A stretch of DNA of 64,000 nucleotides from Galbula dea (taxonomy: Eukaryota; Chordata; Aves; Piciformes; Galbulidae). The notes under the pieces were generated by a model that did no database searches, was not told the origin of the DNA, and saw only the letters and a program-made list of their open reading frames with translations. Shown piece after piece: positions 13,001 to 26,719 of the stretch. The stretch is taken from the NCBI GenBank assembly GCA_013399015.1, contig VWZX01006822.1, positions 372,001 through 436,000 on the forward strand, read 5' to 3'. Made by a program: the position numbers and the translations under genes. Position 1 is the stretch's first letter. The number at the start of each line of letters is the position of its first letter.

Positions 13001-14374
13001 AGTATCCCATTAACCATTATCTTCCACCAAATATATCTGCATTTGGGTATTTAGTACAAAGTGCTTCCCCATAATGGCAAACTCCAGCAGCTCTTACTCC
13101 CTCATGGTTTAATCATTTAGCCATCACTAGGATTTTTAATCTAGAACATTGTGATTTTAAAGATGTCTCAGTCACATTTGTAGTGACAGTGCAAGCACAC
13201 TGGGATGTTGAACAGCATAGTCACAAACTTTCCCCACTCCTCTGCTGGGCCAGGAACTATGCTACTGAAATCCGTGCTGCATTATTGCCCTGAAACTGTC
13301 CTGGAGTTCCACCTCCTCCAATAGCTTGTAGCTAAAAATGGAGCTCTCAGCTCACCCCTAAGAAGTCACTAATTAAAATAGGTATTTTTAGACTCTAGGT
13401 ATAGTCAGACTGCAAATCATACTATTAATATTTGGTGCTATTATTTTCTTATATAGTTAGTCTCTAGAAAGGACATAAATTTTACCTTCACTGTAATGAC
13501 AGCCCAACTTATGCAAATATATATTGGATACAAAATGGAGTGAGGAATAAATAAGAAGGCATTCAATGACTTCAGTAGGTAGGTTTTCAACTACATTAGT
13601 GGGTGATGGCAGAAAAAAACAACTGCAAGGCAGCACCAGAGTAGCTGAATTCACTGCAGAACTAGCTCCAACTACATTTTAAAGATGAGTTTATTTCCCT
13701 ACTTTTTGCCTTCCTTTTTTATTTTCCCTCCCAATGAAGAAAGAATTCTTTGCTATCTCAGTTAAGGCTAGAGAGAGGCTTCAGGGAAGAGGAGATGAGG
13801 GTATCTGCAATTTCATCAAGTTCCTAAAAGCTCAAAGTGAGAAATATATCCAGAACTCCAATGCTTTTGCTTTCCTATGGCAGACCAGCAGGCAGAGACA
13901 TCATGGGGAATTTCCTGGCCCCTCATGGATCTGTAACACCTCTTCACTGTGTCCTGATGCTGTGTATCCTATGTGTGAGGCACATAAGACACACTTGGGT
14001 CACCTTCTGGCTTGGGAGGAAGCTGAAAGGTCTACAGAAGGCTACAGAAATTGCTAAAATGCTGTGAATCAATGGAAGGGGAAACCCCACACTACTGCCT
14101 CCTTTCTAAGGCTCATAGTTTTTAATAGGGCATATGGAAAAAATGTCTTCCACTACTGGCTTACACAGCTGCATGGCACCTAGACATTTTATTAATGCTT
14201 CTCTGTAGTTTTGCAGAGAGGATAGGTGCTTTTATAGGATGAGTATATAAATATTTCAGTTGATGAGCTACTTATTTTGTGGACTTCAATTTTCCTGGTG
14301 CAAGCAAGAAAGCTGCTCTTAACAGTTTACAGAGGCTGCCTGTCATTCAGAAAGCTGTAAGCTCTTAACAGGAA
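7023..14374. other. Intergenic DNA, no gene seen
   Basis: No gene or identifiable interspersed repeat is seen in 7.3 kb. Minor simple repeats are present, such as cctcctcctcctc near 7128 and a CT run near 11530-11544. Open frames are short (at most about 109 codons) and often mirrored on the other strand, as with 9206-9496 and 9214-9504. Confidence 0.6.
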
Positions 14375-14505
14375 CAGGTCTGGTCTCATTACAGGGAAGA
14401 AACTGAGGCACAGATTCTACAGTTAAACAGAGCAATTCTTTGTGGGAGCATTAAGCTATATTCATTTTCCTGCATGTAGGTTTCTGAGCTACACTGATCT
14501 CTGTT
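14375..14505 (-). repeat. MIR-type SINE fragment
   Basis: The core 'gaagaaactgaggcacag' is the reverse complement of the MIR segment ctcagtttcc. It is followed by sequence that loosely tracks the rest of reversed MIR ('gtttctgagctacactgatct' resembles the gtctcctgagtcccagt part). The copy is highly diverged and the limits are approximate. Confidence 0.5.
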
Positions 14506-17500
14506 ATTCAATATACAGCTAGAATAGTGCACAGTTATTGGCTTCTCCACTCAGACTAATACATGACATCCTTTAAGGTATACAGGCTAGGGGAGAGATC
14601 TGGATAAATTTAGTAGCATGACTGTAAACTGGTTGCAACTTAGCTAAAGTAATATAGGTTTAAGGGAGATAAAATTTAGTGGCTGTTTAGTGAGTACAGG
14701 GAATTGTAGCTTTTATAAAAGGTGACAAAACATCATGGGGAAAGCAACACTGAAACTCTTTTCTTCTCTGCTAACCAGACAAGGAAACTGGCAGTCAAGC
14801 AGCCAAAGCTTCCCTTTCAGAATACTGGCAACTGTGCCAGCTTAATTCTCTATTTGGAGACTTCTACCCCACCTAACCAGAAGGTAGGATTCAGTCACTC
14901 AGTCATTCATATGACTTTTTCCCCCTCCTCTGCTAGGTCTTGAGGGATGCTATTCTTTTCCAGGGCAGCTAAGCCTGTGACATCTATTTGTAGGAGATAT
15001 CCTCCCCTGCACCCCTAGAAGATGGCATGAGGAAGTCCCTTGCTGTCACTGCTGCCTAGAATAATGTTCTCTGAATTATATTTGGAATGAGGCAAATGAA
15101 GTCAATTCAGGCTAAACTAGGAATATGCTGATACTGCACTGAAGTGGAGCCCAAGCCCAAGTCTGGATATGTATATACAGAAAGGTATGTTCCTCTAGAA
15201 AGCCACCCCATCTATCCCCATACAAGTTTCAGCTCAGAAGATCTGAGAAAATACAGAATCAGTTCAGTTCTCACACAATTTGCATGAGAAACCAGGGAAC
15301 TTGGGCAAAACTGTTATGCTTATCCAGGCAACTTTTGACTTGAAATCCACTCCCATGTGACTTGTCCAAACTACTGTCTGCTTGCCAATAACAAACTCCA
15401 CAGCCATGGCTGCCGAGGGACTGGGAAAATTAGAAAATCATTCCTTTTTCAGGCCAGTTTCCTCCAGCCCCTTAGAGCTAGCAGAAGCCAAGAGAAGGGA
15501 CAGAGTCAGTTTACTTCAGTCTCAAATATCATCTTAGTTGTATAAACTTCATCTCCTAATGACTACAATGCAGCCTTTTGGACCTGCCTGGTATGATCCA
15601 TATATTCTGGTTGAGTAGTTCCAAGCCATTTTTTTTCCTACAGGCATCACTATTTCAGTTGGGAGAGTGTTTTATTTCTTTCTTCTATTTTTTTTCCCCC
15701 CACATACAGAAATGTTTGTATTTGCATCATACACCTTGATACAAACATAATGTTCAGTCACAGTAAGGGAGAGATCACAGAGCTTTAACTCCATCAGGGT
15801 ATTTTAAAGCCACTACAATTTCTCTGTGTAGACAAACCTGGTAATATCCAATAAAGGTTCACCTATCATGTTGCCTGAGATTTGGTTTGTCACAGTATTG
15901 GAGAGCTTCCCAAACCTTGTCACCCTGAAAAATTGTCACAATATGCAGGATCCTTCCCTTCAGTCCCACTTCATAAAAACAGGCAGAAGTTAAACCCAGG
16001 AGCCACTGGCCTTCAAAGTCCACAGCCTTTTTTTTCTCTTCCACAAAGCTGACCTTGAAATGTACTTGCTGCAGCTATTCTCTCTCTCTCCCTCTGCTCC
16101 TTCACTGAGGAGCTTGCTCTGCTCTATGTGACATTCCTGAGTCATTATCTGTGTCTTAATATCCATCTTTGAGAGTCTCATGTGCAAGTTAAATGTTGGA
16201 AATAAAAAGCTCCACTTTTAATAACATTTCTTAACAAAAAAGATCCAAAACTGTGCCTTGTCAAGCCCATCTTATGGACTTGTGTCTTCTCTGTTGTGAG
16301 ACACTGGAATGCAGCACATCAGGTTTCAAAGACCTGACTGCTTGTGAAGGATACTAAAATCTCCTCTCAGCAGAGAGAGAAGTATGCTAGTTTCCAGTGC
16401 TATCAATTATTTTGGAAGAGACAGTCAGTGAGCCTAGTCCCAATGGACTCAAACTGCTCCCATGGGGTTTGATCCTTTAACCCTGGCCCTAGCAATGGTA
16501 CTTCTGCTGCCTCCATCTGCTGAGGAGTCCTTTCCACAGCCTCGAGGAGGAGCTTGGCTGGGATGAATGCTGCAAGCAAGTGGGCAGTAAATGAGTTGGG
16601 ATGAGCTTGGAAGCATCTGCTCCTGCCTGCTCTTCGCTAGCTATGGGGGAGATGCGTGAGCCACAGCCACCTCCCTGCACAGCAGCCAGAGCCACAGTTA
16701 ACTGCCACCTTCTTTCCCTTTGCTGCTGAGACTCACCTTAGCAATCTGCCCTGCTTTACTGCTTCAAGAGAACAGCTAGGACCACAAAAAAGTAACTTGA
16801 ATTTGAGCAATTCCAAAGACAGGATAACACCTCCATGCATTTCCCCAGAAGATTACAAAGAAGATTTAGAAATAAAAAGTACAACTTCTCCTCTATAAAT
16901 CTAAAAACCTTTCTATTATCTCTTTTTTTTTAAATTAATCTCTCCTACCAGTGTATCCCTGTAATACACAACCTCCCCAACTCATTTTGCCAGACCTGGA
17001 CCTTAAAAAAAAACCCCAAAACACCATGATGTAGATTGTGTCTTAGAGCTCATCCTACCCAAAAGGCTAAGGAAAGAGGAATCCTATAAGGGCAGAAGGT
17101 AAAAGGATGACCTGCCCCAGAAGAACAGTGAGGACAGAAGTGCACTGGGACCTCAAGACCTTCAGAGGCAAAAAAAACCACCCCAGGTGCTGCCTGCTGG
17201 AATGAAGCAATGTCTTAAAGATCTTGTTGTCATCCTCCTCCTCTTGAGAGGCAACCATTGGGCAGTGGTGTTTTCCTGAAACCCATGTGTGGTCCCCTCA
17301 GGCTGCATGGTCTATTTGTGCTCCAGAACACTATTGTCCTGAGGAGGGACACAAGAAACAGTGGAGACTAAAGAGGTTAAAACACTCAAAGAGCTGGAAA
17401 ACTCTTAGTGGAAGATAGAGCCCTAGGAATTTGATACAGTAGTCCCACAATTTACTGAGTGCTGTCACAACCTCCAGAAATGCTCTGCAAAGATGTCCCA

Positions 17501-18624
17501 CAGGGCTCTGTAACAGGCTCTGAGGACAGCACTGCCTGACCCTCCTGTGGACACTGACTTCAGCCAACAAGCCATATTTGGAGAAACAAGTATCACCTTT
17601 TGTGATATGATAAAGGCACTGCTCACAAACCAAGAAATCTACCAGCTGCACAACTCCTGATGGTAGGCATGGCACAATATTGCTTAGGAGCCTTGTTTTG
17701 CATGTAAATGGCAATCAGGCTCTTAGATCACTCAAGACTGTAATATATCACAGAGGACCACATGCAATGTGCAGGACAAGTGGTCCTAAGCCACAGATAA
17801 TTTGCTTCCCTCTAGAAGCTCAACTGTCTGGAAGCAGAGTGTCTCTTGCTAACTCTACAGGGAGAAGCTGCTTGTGACCTCACATTCTAGTGATGACCTC
17901 TTGCTAGCTCTATACCAGTGATTTCTCTGGAATTATTCCTGGTTTACCACGTTGTACAGAGGAGAATCTGGCTCACTGAGATGAATGTGTGAAAACTGGC
18001 AACCCTGAGAAGATGCCACCATGCCCTGCCACCTGCATCTCCTACGCCTGAGAGACAAGCCCTGAAGGGGAATACCTGCTAAAACCCCTCCACCTCACAT
18101 GACACAGCATCATCAAAATCCCTGGTGTTTTATTTCTGTTGCCAAATTAACAGAAATGCTCATCAAAAACCTCTCTTGGCAGTGTCCAATAACAAGCTTT
18201 TAGAGGACTACATTTTTCCATGGCTGCAACTCTTCCAAAATGTAATGCTTTGTTTTGACTTGACTAAGGGCTGAGGTGGGTAGGTGGGTGGTCTAAAATC
18301 CATATGGGCTGCTTTAATTACCTTAGTCACACAAGCAGCTTCAAGTTAGCACAGCATCCTTCCTGTTTTTTTCCTGTCAGTAATGAGAGAGCCTTAAACT
18401 GGGAATAAAAATAAAATAAGAGTTTAGTTAGTGACAAATCACTTTTCCAGCATGCTTCCATTTCTAGACATCCTCAGCTTATGAGGTGTTTGCTGCTGGG
18501 TGACTGGTTTCTCTGCCTGAGTTTTTAGAAATAAACGGCTCAGCATGTTTTGTTTAGTTATCCTCTTGGTGACTTAAAATAATACTTACTTATTCCACTT
18601 TTCTGTGGTCTTGCTTGTTCATTC
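14506..18624. other. Intergenic DNA, no gene seen
   Basis: No gene recognised. A pyrimidine run (about 15670-15702) and a short CT run (about 16079-16093) are the only low-complexity features noted. The 127-codon reverse frame at 17331-17714 has no recognisable domain. Confidence 0.6.
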
Positions 18625-18800
18625 TTATTGAGTACTTGGATGGGAGACCTTAAGGGAAACCCTGCTCTGAGGGCTGATCCAACACCCTCACATGGTATTG
18701 TGCAGTCTTACACTTCAGCAGGTGCTCTCTGAGGCACTGCAGAAGCAATAACAGACTGGCTCTTTAAAGATGCCTTTCCTAGAGGGTCACTATTGGAAAT
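18625..18800 (+). repeat. 5S-rRNA-derived ancient SINE fragment (AmnSINE1/Deu-like)
   Basis: Positions 18631-18649 read agtacttggatgggagacc, identical to the internal promoter (box C) part of vertebrate 5S rRNA. The rest of a 5S gene is absent: bases upstream diverge and the sequence after it is not 5S. Downstream, 'cacttcagcaggtgctctctga' and 'tctttaaagatgcc' resemble the central (Deu) domain of 5S-headed SINEs, where a cttcaggaggtgc block and a ttaaagatccc block recur. This suggests an old 5S-SINE rather than a 5S pseudogene. Family name and right boundary are inferred. Confidence 0.6.
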
Positions 18801-21800
18801 GATGTACCTCAATCAAAATTTCTAGTACTTCCTCCCACCATGAATGTCCTAGCAGCACCTGCTTTTCCATTTCCTCAACTGATTTGGCACATCACAGTGT
18901 CATGCAGTACCCAACAGCTGCTCTTCAACCTGGAAATAGCTACAGCTCCACAGTGGGGAAAGTTTGCTTGGTGCAGCCCTGAAATCTCCACATTCTTGCA
19001 GTTCTGTGAATCCATTTCTTTTGGTTACCAAAGTCAAACTTTTGCCAGGCAGGTATCATTTTAAGATTCCAAGACTGCACAAACAACAATTGTGAATGCT
19101 TGAGAACAAGCTATTATTTACTTAAGTGCAGTACAGCCACATTATTCATGTAAAATAAGAAATGCTCTGCTGGGCCAAGTGGACCAAATCTACAATGTCC
19201 CAGCTCCTTGCTTCCACCACTGAGCAACCCTTTGGCTGACAGCATTTCACTCCTACCCCAGGGCTTGTGGCCAAGCACTGTAGCATCAACAGGAGAACTG
19301 CCTCTGGGCTGCTGGCAGGTTGTAAGCAGGTAAGGAGCCACCAGCTTGCAGCTCCTGGGGGTTTGGTGCAGCTGCTGCTGTGTCTGTGGGGCAACACCAT
19401 GAGAGCTCCTAGACGCTGTCTATATTTGCAGACTGAATTTATTGGGCCCAGCTGACAGAGCTGGGACTCAAGCTATGTGCAAGATTGTTGTTCTGGAATT
19501 GTACTTCCATAATCTGTCTGTGGTGTAGCCTGCACTAGCCTGTGGGGTGCTTTGACAGAGCATGCTCTTAAGAGTTATTAATGTTGTGGTAAAAGCAACA
19601 GTAAATAGAAGTTGTTAATTTGGTCAAAGAAGCAATTTTAAGATCTGATTGGTTTTGCTACCACAGTCAAAAATTAGATTAAGGCATTGGGGCTGGGCAC
19701 TGTTGCTTGATTGGAAGCTCAACCAAATGCCTGGATGTGTTGAGCAGTGTTGTTGTGCATTACCAGGGGTCTCTGCAGGAGTCAGAGGCAAAGGTGACTC
19801 CCAGGGCTGGGCAACACAATTTCAGCACAATGTCACAGCCTAGCACAACATTCCAAGGCTTGTTTAAATGCAGGAGGTGCACCAGTGGAAATGCCAGGAC
19901 ACATGTGCAATGCCAGTGTGATCCATCCTGACAGCTTTATAACATAGTTTTCACCCATGTAGATTGTCTAATACTAGGAAGCTTTCAGCTTCACTTCCAT
20001 TAGTGAGTTACTTTTGTGGAGTTTTACATTTATTTTGGCCATTCTGTTTCAAAAGGAACAACTTTTGGGAAGAAAACACAGTCACACATTTCTTGCCTGG
20101 GATATCTTAAAATCCTGCAGAAAATGTATTGCCCAAATACACTGTCTGCCACCTCATTTTCCCTTCTCAGAATCTCTGAAACACAGAATCTGTTAAAAAA
20201 ATCACAAATGAGGCAACTGGTAATGGTGATGTTCATCTAAAAACTACTTTTTCTAAATTGGGAATTCTTTTTTTTTTCCCTTAGTTTTTAAACTGCCAAC
20301 TTTCATGTTTTAAAGCTCTTCTCAGCAACCACCAGAGAAAGATGCTCTTAACTAAATAAAAACTGCTCCTTGGTTAGGCCAACAGCTCTCACACAAAACC
20401 TCTGACTGCTGAGAAATTCCCAATAAAATAAGGAAAGTTGGCAGTAACTGTCACAGCAAGCTCTTGAGGAATCAGAGACAGGCTGGTGTGGGAGAAAGGC
20501 TGAATCAAAGATAACTTCTTACTAGATCTAAACCAGCATTGAGTCTCAAGCTGGCCAATAAAAATAACAGGAAGAGCCCCTAAAGCTATTTCCTGCTGAA
20601 AGAAGATCTTGTCCTTCAGGGTCTAGGATATCTCTGTAAAATTGCCTCATTCCCTAAATCTGCCTTTGTAGTCAGCAAGATATACCTGAAATCACATAGC
20701 TTTGTAGGGATTATTCAAATCAGAGACAAGAGTTTAAGGAATTCCAGGCATTGAAAAAATGTCACTCTTCATAAGCATGTTTGGGAAAACAGTTTGGTTT
20801 TAGCTTGCTCTGATACTCAGAGGACCTAAAGAAGAGCTCTGACTCTCAGTGATATCCTTCTTCCCACCCACATCAAAAGGTGCAATGAAAGTATAAGACA
20901 TTTCCTCTCCCAGGCCTGCCAGAGGGGCCACAGGTACATCATGCAAGGTGTGCTCCAAGGCACACCCAGCTCAACAGATGCATCACCACACAACCACTAG
21001 AAATCTTTTGTTTTTTCACCTCCTCTCAATTTTCTTTCATCTTTTTCTTTTCCAACTACTCACTAACTACCCCACTTAATCCTTCACCCTGTTCTCTCCA
21101 ACTTCCCTATCCCTTCTTTCCATCCTTTTTCTTCAGAAGGTGCTGTCCTCCCTCCAGTTCTTCCCACACAATTCACCTTGTCCCACCTCACAGCAGTCCT
21201 TCTGCTCAGGTTTAGAAGAGTTTGGATTCTTACAGGATCTTATAGGATCACATCTTTAAACCCTTATTTTCTGGTGCCCATTTATACAGGGCTTTACCCT
21301 CCTGTTGATTTATGGACACATCAGGTCATTCTCAATAGCTGATTTAACCTGCAACCAGATGGTCCAGGAAAAGAGCTTACCAACAAGTATGTTCTACTGA
21401 GGAAATGTCTCTTCTGTCTGGGCACATATTTCCCCTTCATCTCCCACCTGATATCTGGGTGCTTTCTGTCTCATGGAAGTGGTTTCCATTTTTTAGACAT
21501 CCCCCTGTACAATTATAGGCACTCTACATATAATTTCCAAAATGGCCATTGCTTTGCTGCAGATATCTCCTTTCCCAATATTTTCAGGCATTTGGCACTT
21601 CTGTGGCTTCCCAAATGATGGCACATAAGCTCTCTGTCATGATGATTATGTAGCTTGATTTAGCTTATCTCCTCAAGTTTGTGTCAGCAGAACTGAGAGC
21701 ACATCCTGACATCCTGGAACAGGTACCTGAAGTAGGTTAACTATCTGCCTTCACTTACAATGCAGCATCTGACAGTGAATGTTTAGCATCTGCTGTTTAT

Positions 21801-22124
21801 TCATTTGAGGCTGCAGTAGTTATTTGTAGCTCAGACCAAGGGATTCATGCTCAAGAGACTGTGACAGCCTTTGCTGAGACAAAATGTGCCAAGAGAACAG
21901 GACCAGCAAGAAACTGTCAAGATCTGTGTGTTTGTCCAGTCATGCCCCAGGCTCCACTCCTGTTCCTACATAGGGATATCACAACCTAAAGTTTCACTCA
22001 GACTGAAGAGCTAACTGTGCCAGATGACAAACATCATGTGGAGGTCAGCCTGTGCCACAAAAAGTTGAGGACTGGCACAGCTTGAAGAAATGAAAAAGAA
22101 AGCATTTTCTTTCCCAGATCCAAG
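18801..22124. other. Intergenic DNA with a pyrimidine-rich part, no gene seen
   Basis: No gene recognised. Positions 21003-21180 are strongly pyrimidine-rich on the + strand (many ctttt, tcctc and ccctt runs), flanked by ordinary AT-rich sequence. A T9-10 run lies at about 20268-20277. Confidence 0.6.
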
Positions 22125-22255
22125 ATGGGAACTGAAACAGTAACTATGCCTTGTCAAGGTCATTCAAGAATTAAGCAACAGGGAGGAGAACAGAAATTTT
22201 TGTTTTTTCTGAGTCAGAGCTCAGTGCCTTGGTCACCAGTCCATCCTTTGGCTCT
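22125..22255 (-). repeat. MIR-type SINE fragment
   Basis: Read in reverse, this follows MIR-like SINE order. 'ccttgtcaaggtcattcaa' corresponds to the cttgcccaaggtcacacag segment. After an interruption comes 'ctgagtcagagctcagtgcc' and 'ttggtcaccagtccatcc', matching the tgagtcccagtccagtgc...ctaaccactagaccatcc head seen in amniote MIR copies. Diverged but colinear over about 120 bp. Confidence 0.65.
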
Positions 22256-23237
22256 TTCTTACCACAAGGGAAGAACATCTCATTCCTTTTTGGTTACCTA
22301 GCTGCAGTTCTAGCTGCAGGTGGTAGGGTCCTTCTAAGTGAGCAGGGTACCAGCAAGAGTGGAGGCTGAAGCAATAGGGACACATGAGAGCCTGCCTCCT
22401 GGCTGGAGGCACATGACACAGCTCGTGTGCAGTAGAAAGGCCACCTGATTCCTACAGCCCCCTCAGATTTCGTGCCTGATGAAGTCAACATAGAGAAGGG
22501 GAATTTGCAGCCCCATCCCCCTCAGATTAGGTTTCTGAACATTTCCTTTATGGCATGTGGAGAGAATCTGAAGGAGAGCTCAACAGCACAGACATTTTCC
22601 TGGCAAGAGGATGGATCTTTGAAGCACTCAAGTGGTCCCAGAATAAACTTCATGACTTGGGAATGAACACTATGTGCTGACAACGTCATCAGTTCATGGC
22701 TTTAAAGGCAACCTTCAGGGCAGCTTTTCTTATGCCCCATCAGTGCTGTGAGCCAGCCAGGTTTTCTGGAAAGAATGCAAATGTTTGGGGGAGATTCCTC
22801 TGTGGGATGGCTCAATGGGCTTGCACAGTGATAGGGACATCAGCTGGGGCATCGAGGGATGGGGGGCACTTGCCCTTGAGAGGCAGATGTGATCTGGAGT
22901 TTTCTGGTAGGCATAACCCTGCTGGGTTTTGTGCCTCTAGATGGGTTCACCTCAGAAACCTGGAATCTCATCACTGGGGGAATGTAGGGGTAAGAAAATC
23001 ACTGAGGCACAATATGGGAGAGGAACTGCAACAAACACAGTGAGTCATTTTAGGCTAGTATAGCACTTTCAGACAGATTATGGAAGGCCTTACAGATATC
23101 TAAAATAACTGCAAAATGAAAAAGCAGTAACTCCTATGAAGTGATTCTTTAGAGAAGGTGACCAAAGATTTAAATAAGAAGGCAGCACTGATCTGATAGA
23201 TGGTTTGGGATGCATGCTGGCTAAGAAGCAGTTTGGA
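22256..23237. other. Intergenic DNA, no gene seen
   Basis: No gene recognised. An open frame at 22696-23043 (+, 115 codons) is cysteine- and glycine-rich but matches no family I know. Confidence 0.55.
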
Positions 23238-23465
23238 GGAAGTTTAGAATCAACATTAGGAAAAATTTTCTTCACCAAAAGGTTGTCAAGCACGGGAACA
23301 GGATGCCTAGTGAAGTGGTTGAGTCATTGTCTCTGGAGGTGTTTAAAGGTGTGTAGATGTGGTGCTTAGGGACATAGTTTAGTAGTGGACTTGACAGTGC
23401 TGGGTTATCAGTTAGACTTGATGATCTTAAAGGTTTTTTCTAACCTAAACAATTATATGATTGTA
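23238..23465 (+). repeat. CR1 LINE 3'-end copy
   Basis: A near-canonical CR1 3' end: 'aacattaggaaaaattttc', 'ggttgtcaagcacgggaaca', 'ctctggaggtgtttaaagg', 'gacttgatgatcttaaagg' and a terminal 'aattatatgattgta' corresponding to the attctatg octamer tail. It contains only the last part of ORF2 and the 3' UTR. Confidence 0.92.
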
Positions 23466-25071
23466 ACAGGTGTCTGTATGCAGGGATGTTCCTGCACTTG
23501 GGACATTTTTCTGACAGTGGGAGAGCAGAAGCAAGCAGGGAGGAAGATAAGTCTTTCTTAAGCTGGAAGCCTCACTCAGCTCCTGGCCTTGCCCAGTAGG
23601 GCCTCAAGTTCGTGACCATTTTCCCTTCCTACAGAGGAATAAAGACATTATTACTCTCTTACTCATATCTGCCCCCAGTTTTAGGAACAGATCAGTACTT
23701 GTGATCAAAGCTACAAGCAAAGAGCTGGTGACAGATGAGCTGGGTAGGTTAGTAATGTACAGAAAGAAAAGCTGGGGTCTCCCCACTGAGATTAGCTTTT
23801 GTCCTTGCAGATTCTCCCACCTGGTGGAAAGCAGTGTAAGAGAGCACAACAGAGATGTAGGTAACTGCAGACTAACACAGATGCTGTGGCTGTCTGCCAC
23901 CGTGTCTTGAGCAGACACACCCTTTGCTGGAGTTTAGGTCGTTATTTGTTGCCTTCCTCTTTTTTATGTTGTCCCCATACTGAAAGCTGATGTATTGCCA
24001 CATCACTCCATACTCATTAAAGCCTGGGATGACAGTCTCCAGAGCCAGTGAACTCCTACAGCTACTTGAATCACAGGTCAGAGAAAGGGTAGCAGGAAAC
24101 AGGCAGCTGGAAATAAGAATGGAGTAGGGGATGTGACAGCTAGGCAGCCTGATAAAAGAAGCAAAGCAGGAACACACATGCAGGGAGCAGAGACTCATGT
24201 AACAAGATCACTGCTTTCCATCGCTGGACCACAGGTTAGAATCTTTTGCTGTTATTATGATGTGATGCCTCAGATAACAGGGGTTGAGTCCATGTCAGTC
24301 ATTCAGCTAATGGGGAAGAGCAAGTATCCTCCTAAATAAAGCAAAAGCTTTGCATGAAGCCTTGCAAAGGAGCAGCTGATGTATGAAGTGGGCTTCCCTT
24401 TAGTTATCTTGCCAGTAAAGTAATAACTCCAGAAGGCAAGACAGAGGTATGGCAGTGGAGATCATGAGCTTTCAAGACTTCATCATAGTGTGCAAGCTCC
24501 TTAGCTGGGAGAGGGGATGGAGAGAAAAGGGAGAGTGGGACAGAAGTGTGGCTCCAGCTTTGTCAGAGAGTCTGTGGTGCAGCTCAGGCAGAAAGCTGTT
24601 CAAAAGGACTGCACTGAGGCAGAGTATAGCAGTGTTTCTTAGTAATCCAGTATTTACTGAAAGAAAAAAAAAGACAGCTCAATGCTTTTCCTTTTTAATC
24701 AACTAAAAATTAGACTAATATTTGGTATGTGCCTTTCTTTTTCCTCCTTCTGCTAATATGAATTAAATAGTATTTTCTTTCTCCCTCTCCTTTTTGTTGT
24801 TGCTTGCAAGCAGGAGTGTAGGTGTGTATTTTCTTTCAGTGTGTGTTTTTATGGTATTTTGTAGAAAACCACTAATGTCTTACCAAACACCTGTCAGCTT
24901 CAGACAGCAAGCTCATAGGCACTGACACCAAACACCCAGCTTTATCTTTCTTGCTTCTCTTACTATTTAGAAGCAGAGATGGAAGAGTACATCTAAATCT
25001 TTGGCCACTGCAGCAGTTTCCAAAGGACATATATACCTGTGGCACAAGTAGCAAAACCCCTAAACTCCTTT
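23466..25071. other. Intergenic DNA, no gene seen
   Basis: No gene or repeat recognised. Overlapping open frames on both strands at 23604-24198 (104 and 108 codons, reverse) have no visible domain. Confidence 0.55.
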
Positions 25072-25231
25072 TCATAAAATGACAGAATGGTTTGGGGGTT
25101 GGAAAGGACCTTAAAGATCATCTAGCTCCAACCCCCCTGCCATGGGCAGGGATGTCACCCACTAGACCAGGTTGCCCAGAGCCACATCCAGCCTGGCCTT
25201 GAACACTGCCAGGGATGGGGCACCCAGGGCA
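25072..25231 (-). repeat. CR1 LINE 3'-end fragment
   Basis: Reverse complement of the CR1 terminus: 'ttggaaaggaccttaaagat', 'catctagctccaaccccc', 'ctgccatgggcagggatg', 'actagaccaggttgccc' and 'gccagggatggggcaccc' occur in the right order. The 3' tail faces left. Confidence 0.93.
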
Positions 25232-26719
25232 GTGAATGCTTTAACAGCATTCTCTTTGGATCCTTTTTAATCTTTCTGCAGGGTAGGGGCTAGCTGGGTA
25301 AAATGTTAGCTTATGTCACCTCATCTGGCACACTTGAATCTGAGACAAATATTAACTTGATTAATCTGAAGATCTGGCCCATTATAATTAATAATTTCTC
25401 AAGGCACTTAAGGCACTGACCACATTTGTACATAACTAAGTCATTTTCCTTGTAAGCAATTGCTGCAATTGCACCAAAAGTTACATCCGTATAAATGGGG
25501 CAGTGACAGGAAGACTGTGAAAGCCAAGAATCTCTGCAATTGGCTGTATAGTCAGGCACCATGTCCACCACATCACAGCTGCTTTTGACACTCCCTGCCT
25601 GGAAAACCCCAGATATGATGAGATGGGTCTCCATTCTCAGCACAACTTAGACACATAAAAGTTCTGACACTTCAGAGAAAATCTCCCTACTTAAAACATC
25701 GGACTCACAACAAGCCTGGTCACCCAAAGGGCTGCAGTAGCATTGGCAAACCCTTTCAACACAGCACATAAACTTTGTTTCTGGGACAGAATAATTACAG
25801 TAGAGTGTGAATGATAATATCATCAGCTGGTTTTCCAAATCAAAGCAGATGTAGAGGTGAGCTGCAGCTCACTCTGCCTGTTGAAGGGTATGAACATGTG
25901 AGTTTTCTTTCCTAGATCCTCCCAGAGTAGTAATTTCAGATTATTTCAAGAGTCTTGCATAGCAACTGCAGTATCCACTGCCTTTGCTTTCTTCTCTGCC
26001 AAGTCTTCTTTCTCTTCCATGCATTATACTGATGGGAGCTGCATGTGGCCCACTGCTTCACTTGACAGCATGGAAGGTTTGTGTCCAGCTCTGTGGCACT
26101 CCTGTCCCCCCAGATGGTCGTTGTTGGATCACAGATTACAAGCAACAGCTGTGCTTGGTATGGGATGGGAGGGTTCATGGAAGACACAGGCTGCAACATT
26201 GCAGGGAAAACACAGAGCAAAAGCTGCCTGCTGAGGGGAGCACAGGGTGGGAATTAATTGCCTAAGTTTTACCCTTGGCAAGCAACAACTGGCAAGTCTG
26301 TCATTGTAGCATCTGTCCACTGGATAAACCAAGAAACCTGCCCAGAGCTCTCCCAAAGCCCTACTTCCCATTTGTACATGCATATTGCCTCAGCTGGAAT
26401 CACAATAACTCATTTCTTTTCTGTTCATCATAACCACCTCTGTGCTGTTGCTGTGGTGATCTAGAACTGTGAGAGCAATGGATGGAGCAAATGGAGAACT
26501 GTGAGAAACCAGAGCACAAGGACTTGCAGCAGGGCACCTGTGCCATATGCTTCAGGTGCAGAGAAGGAGAAGAAGGGAGTGAAGAGGACATGAGTGAGCC
26601 TGACAGAAACAGACTACAATGGAAGGAGAAAATGACACAAGGAAGAAAGGGTAGCAGAGATGCTGGTTTTGTGGTTTGGCAGGGCACAAGGATTTGGTAC
26701 ACAATCTGTTTTTCTATGG
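25232..26719. other. Intergenic DNA, no gene seen
   Basis: No gene recognised. Frames reach 149 codons (26400-26849, reverse), but they overlap frames on the + strand and lack recognisable motifs. Confidence 0.55.

Noticed and set aside
18631..18649. A functional 5S rRNA gene or simple 5S pseudogene
   Set aside because: Only 19 bases match; box A and the intermediate element are missing, and the downstream sequence is SINE-like rather than 5S.
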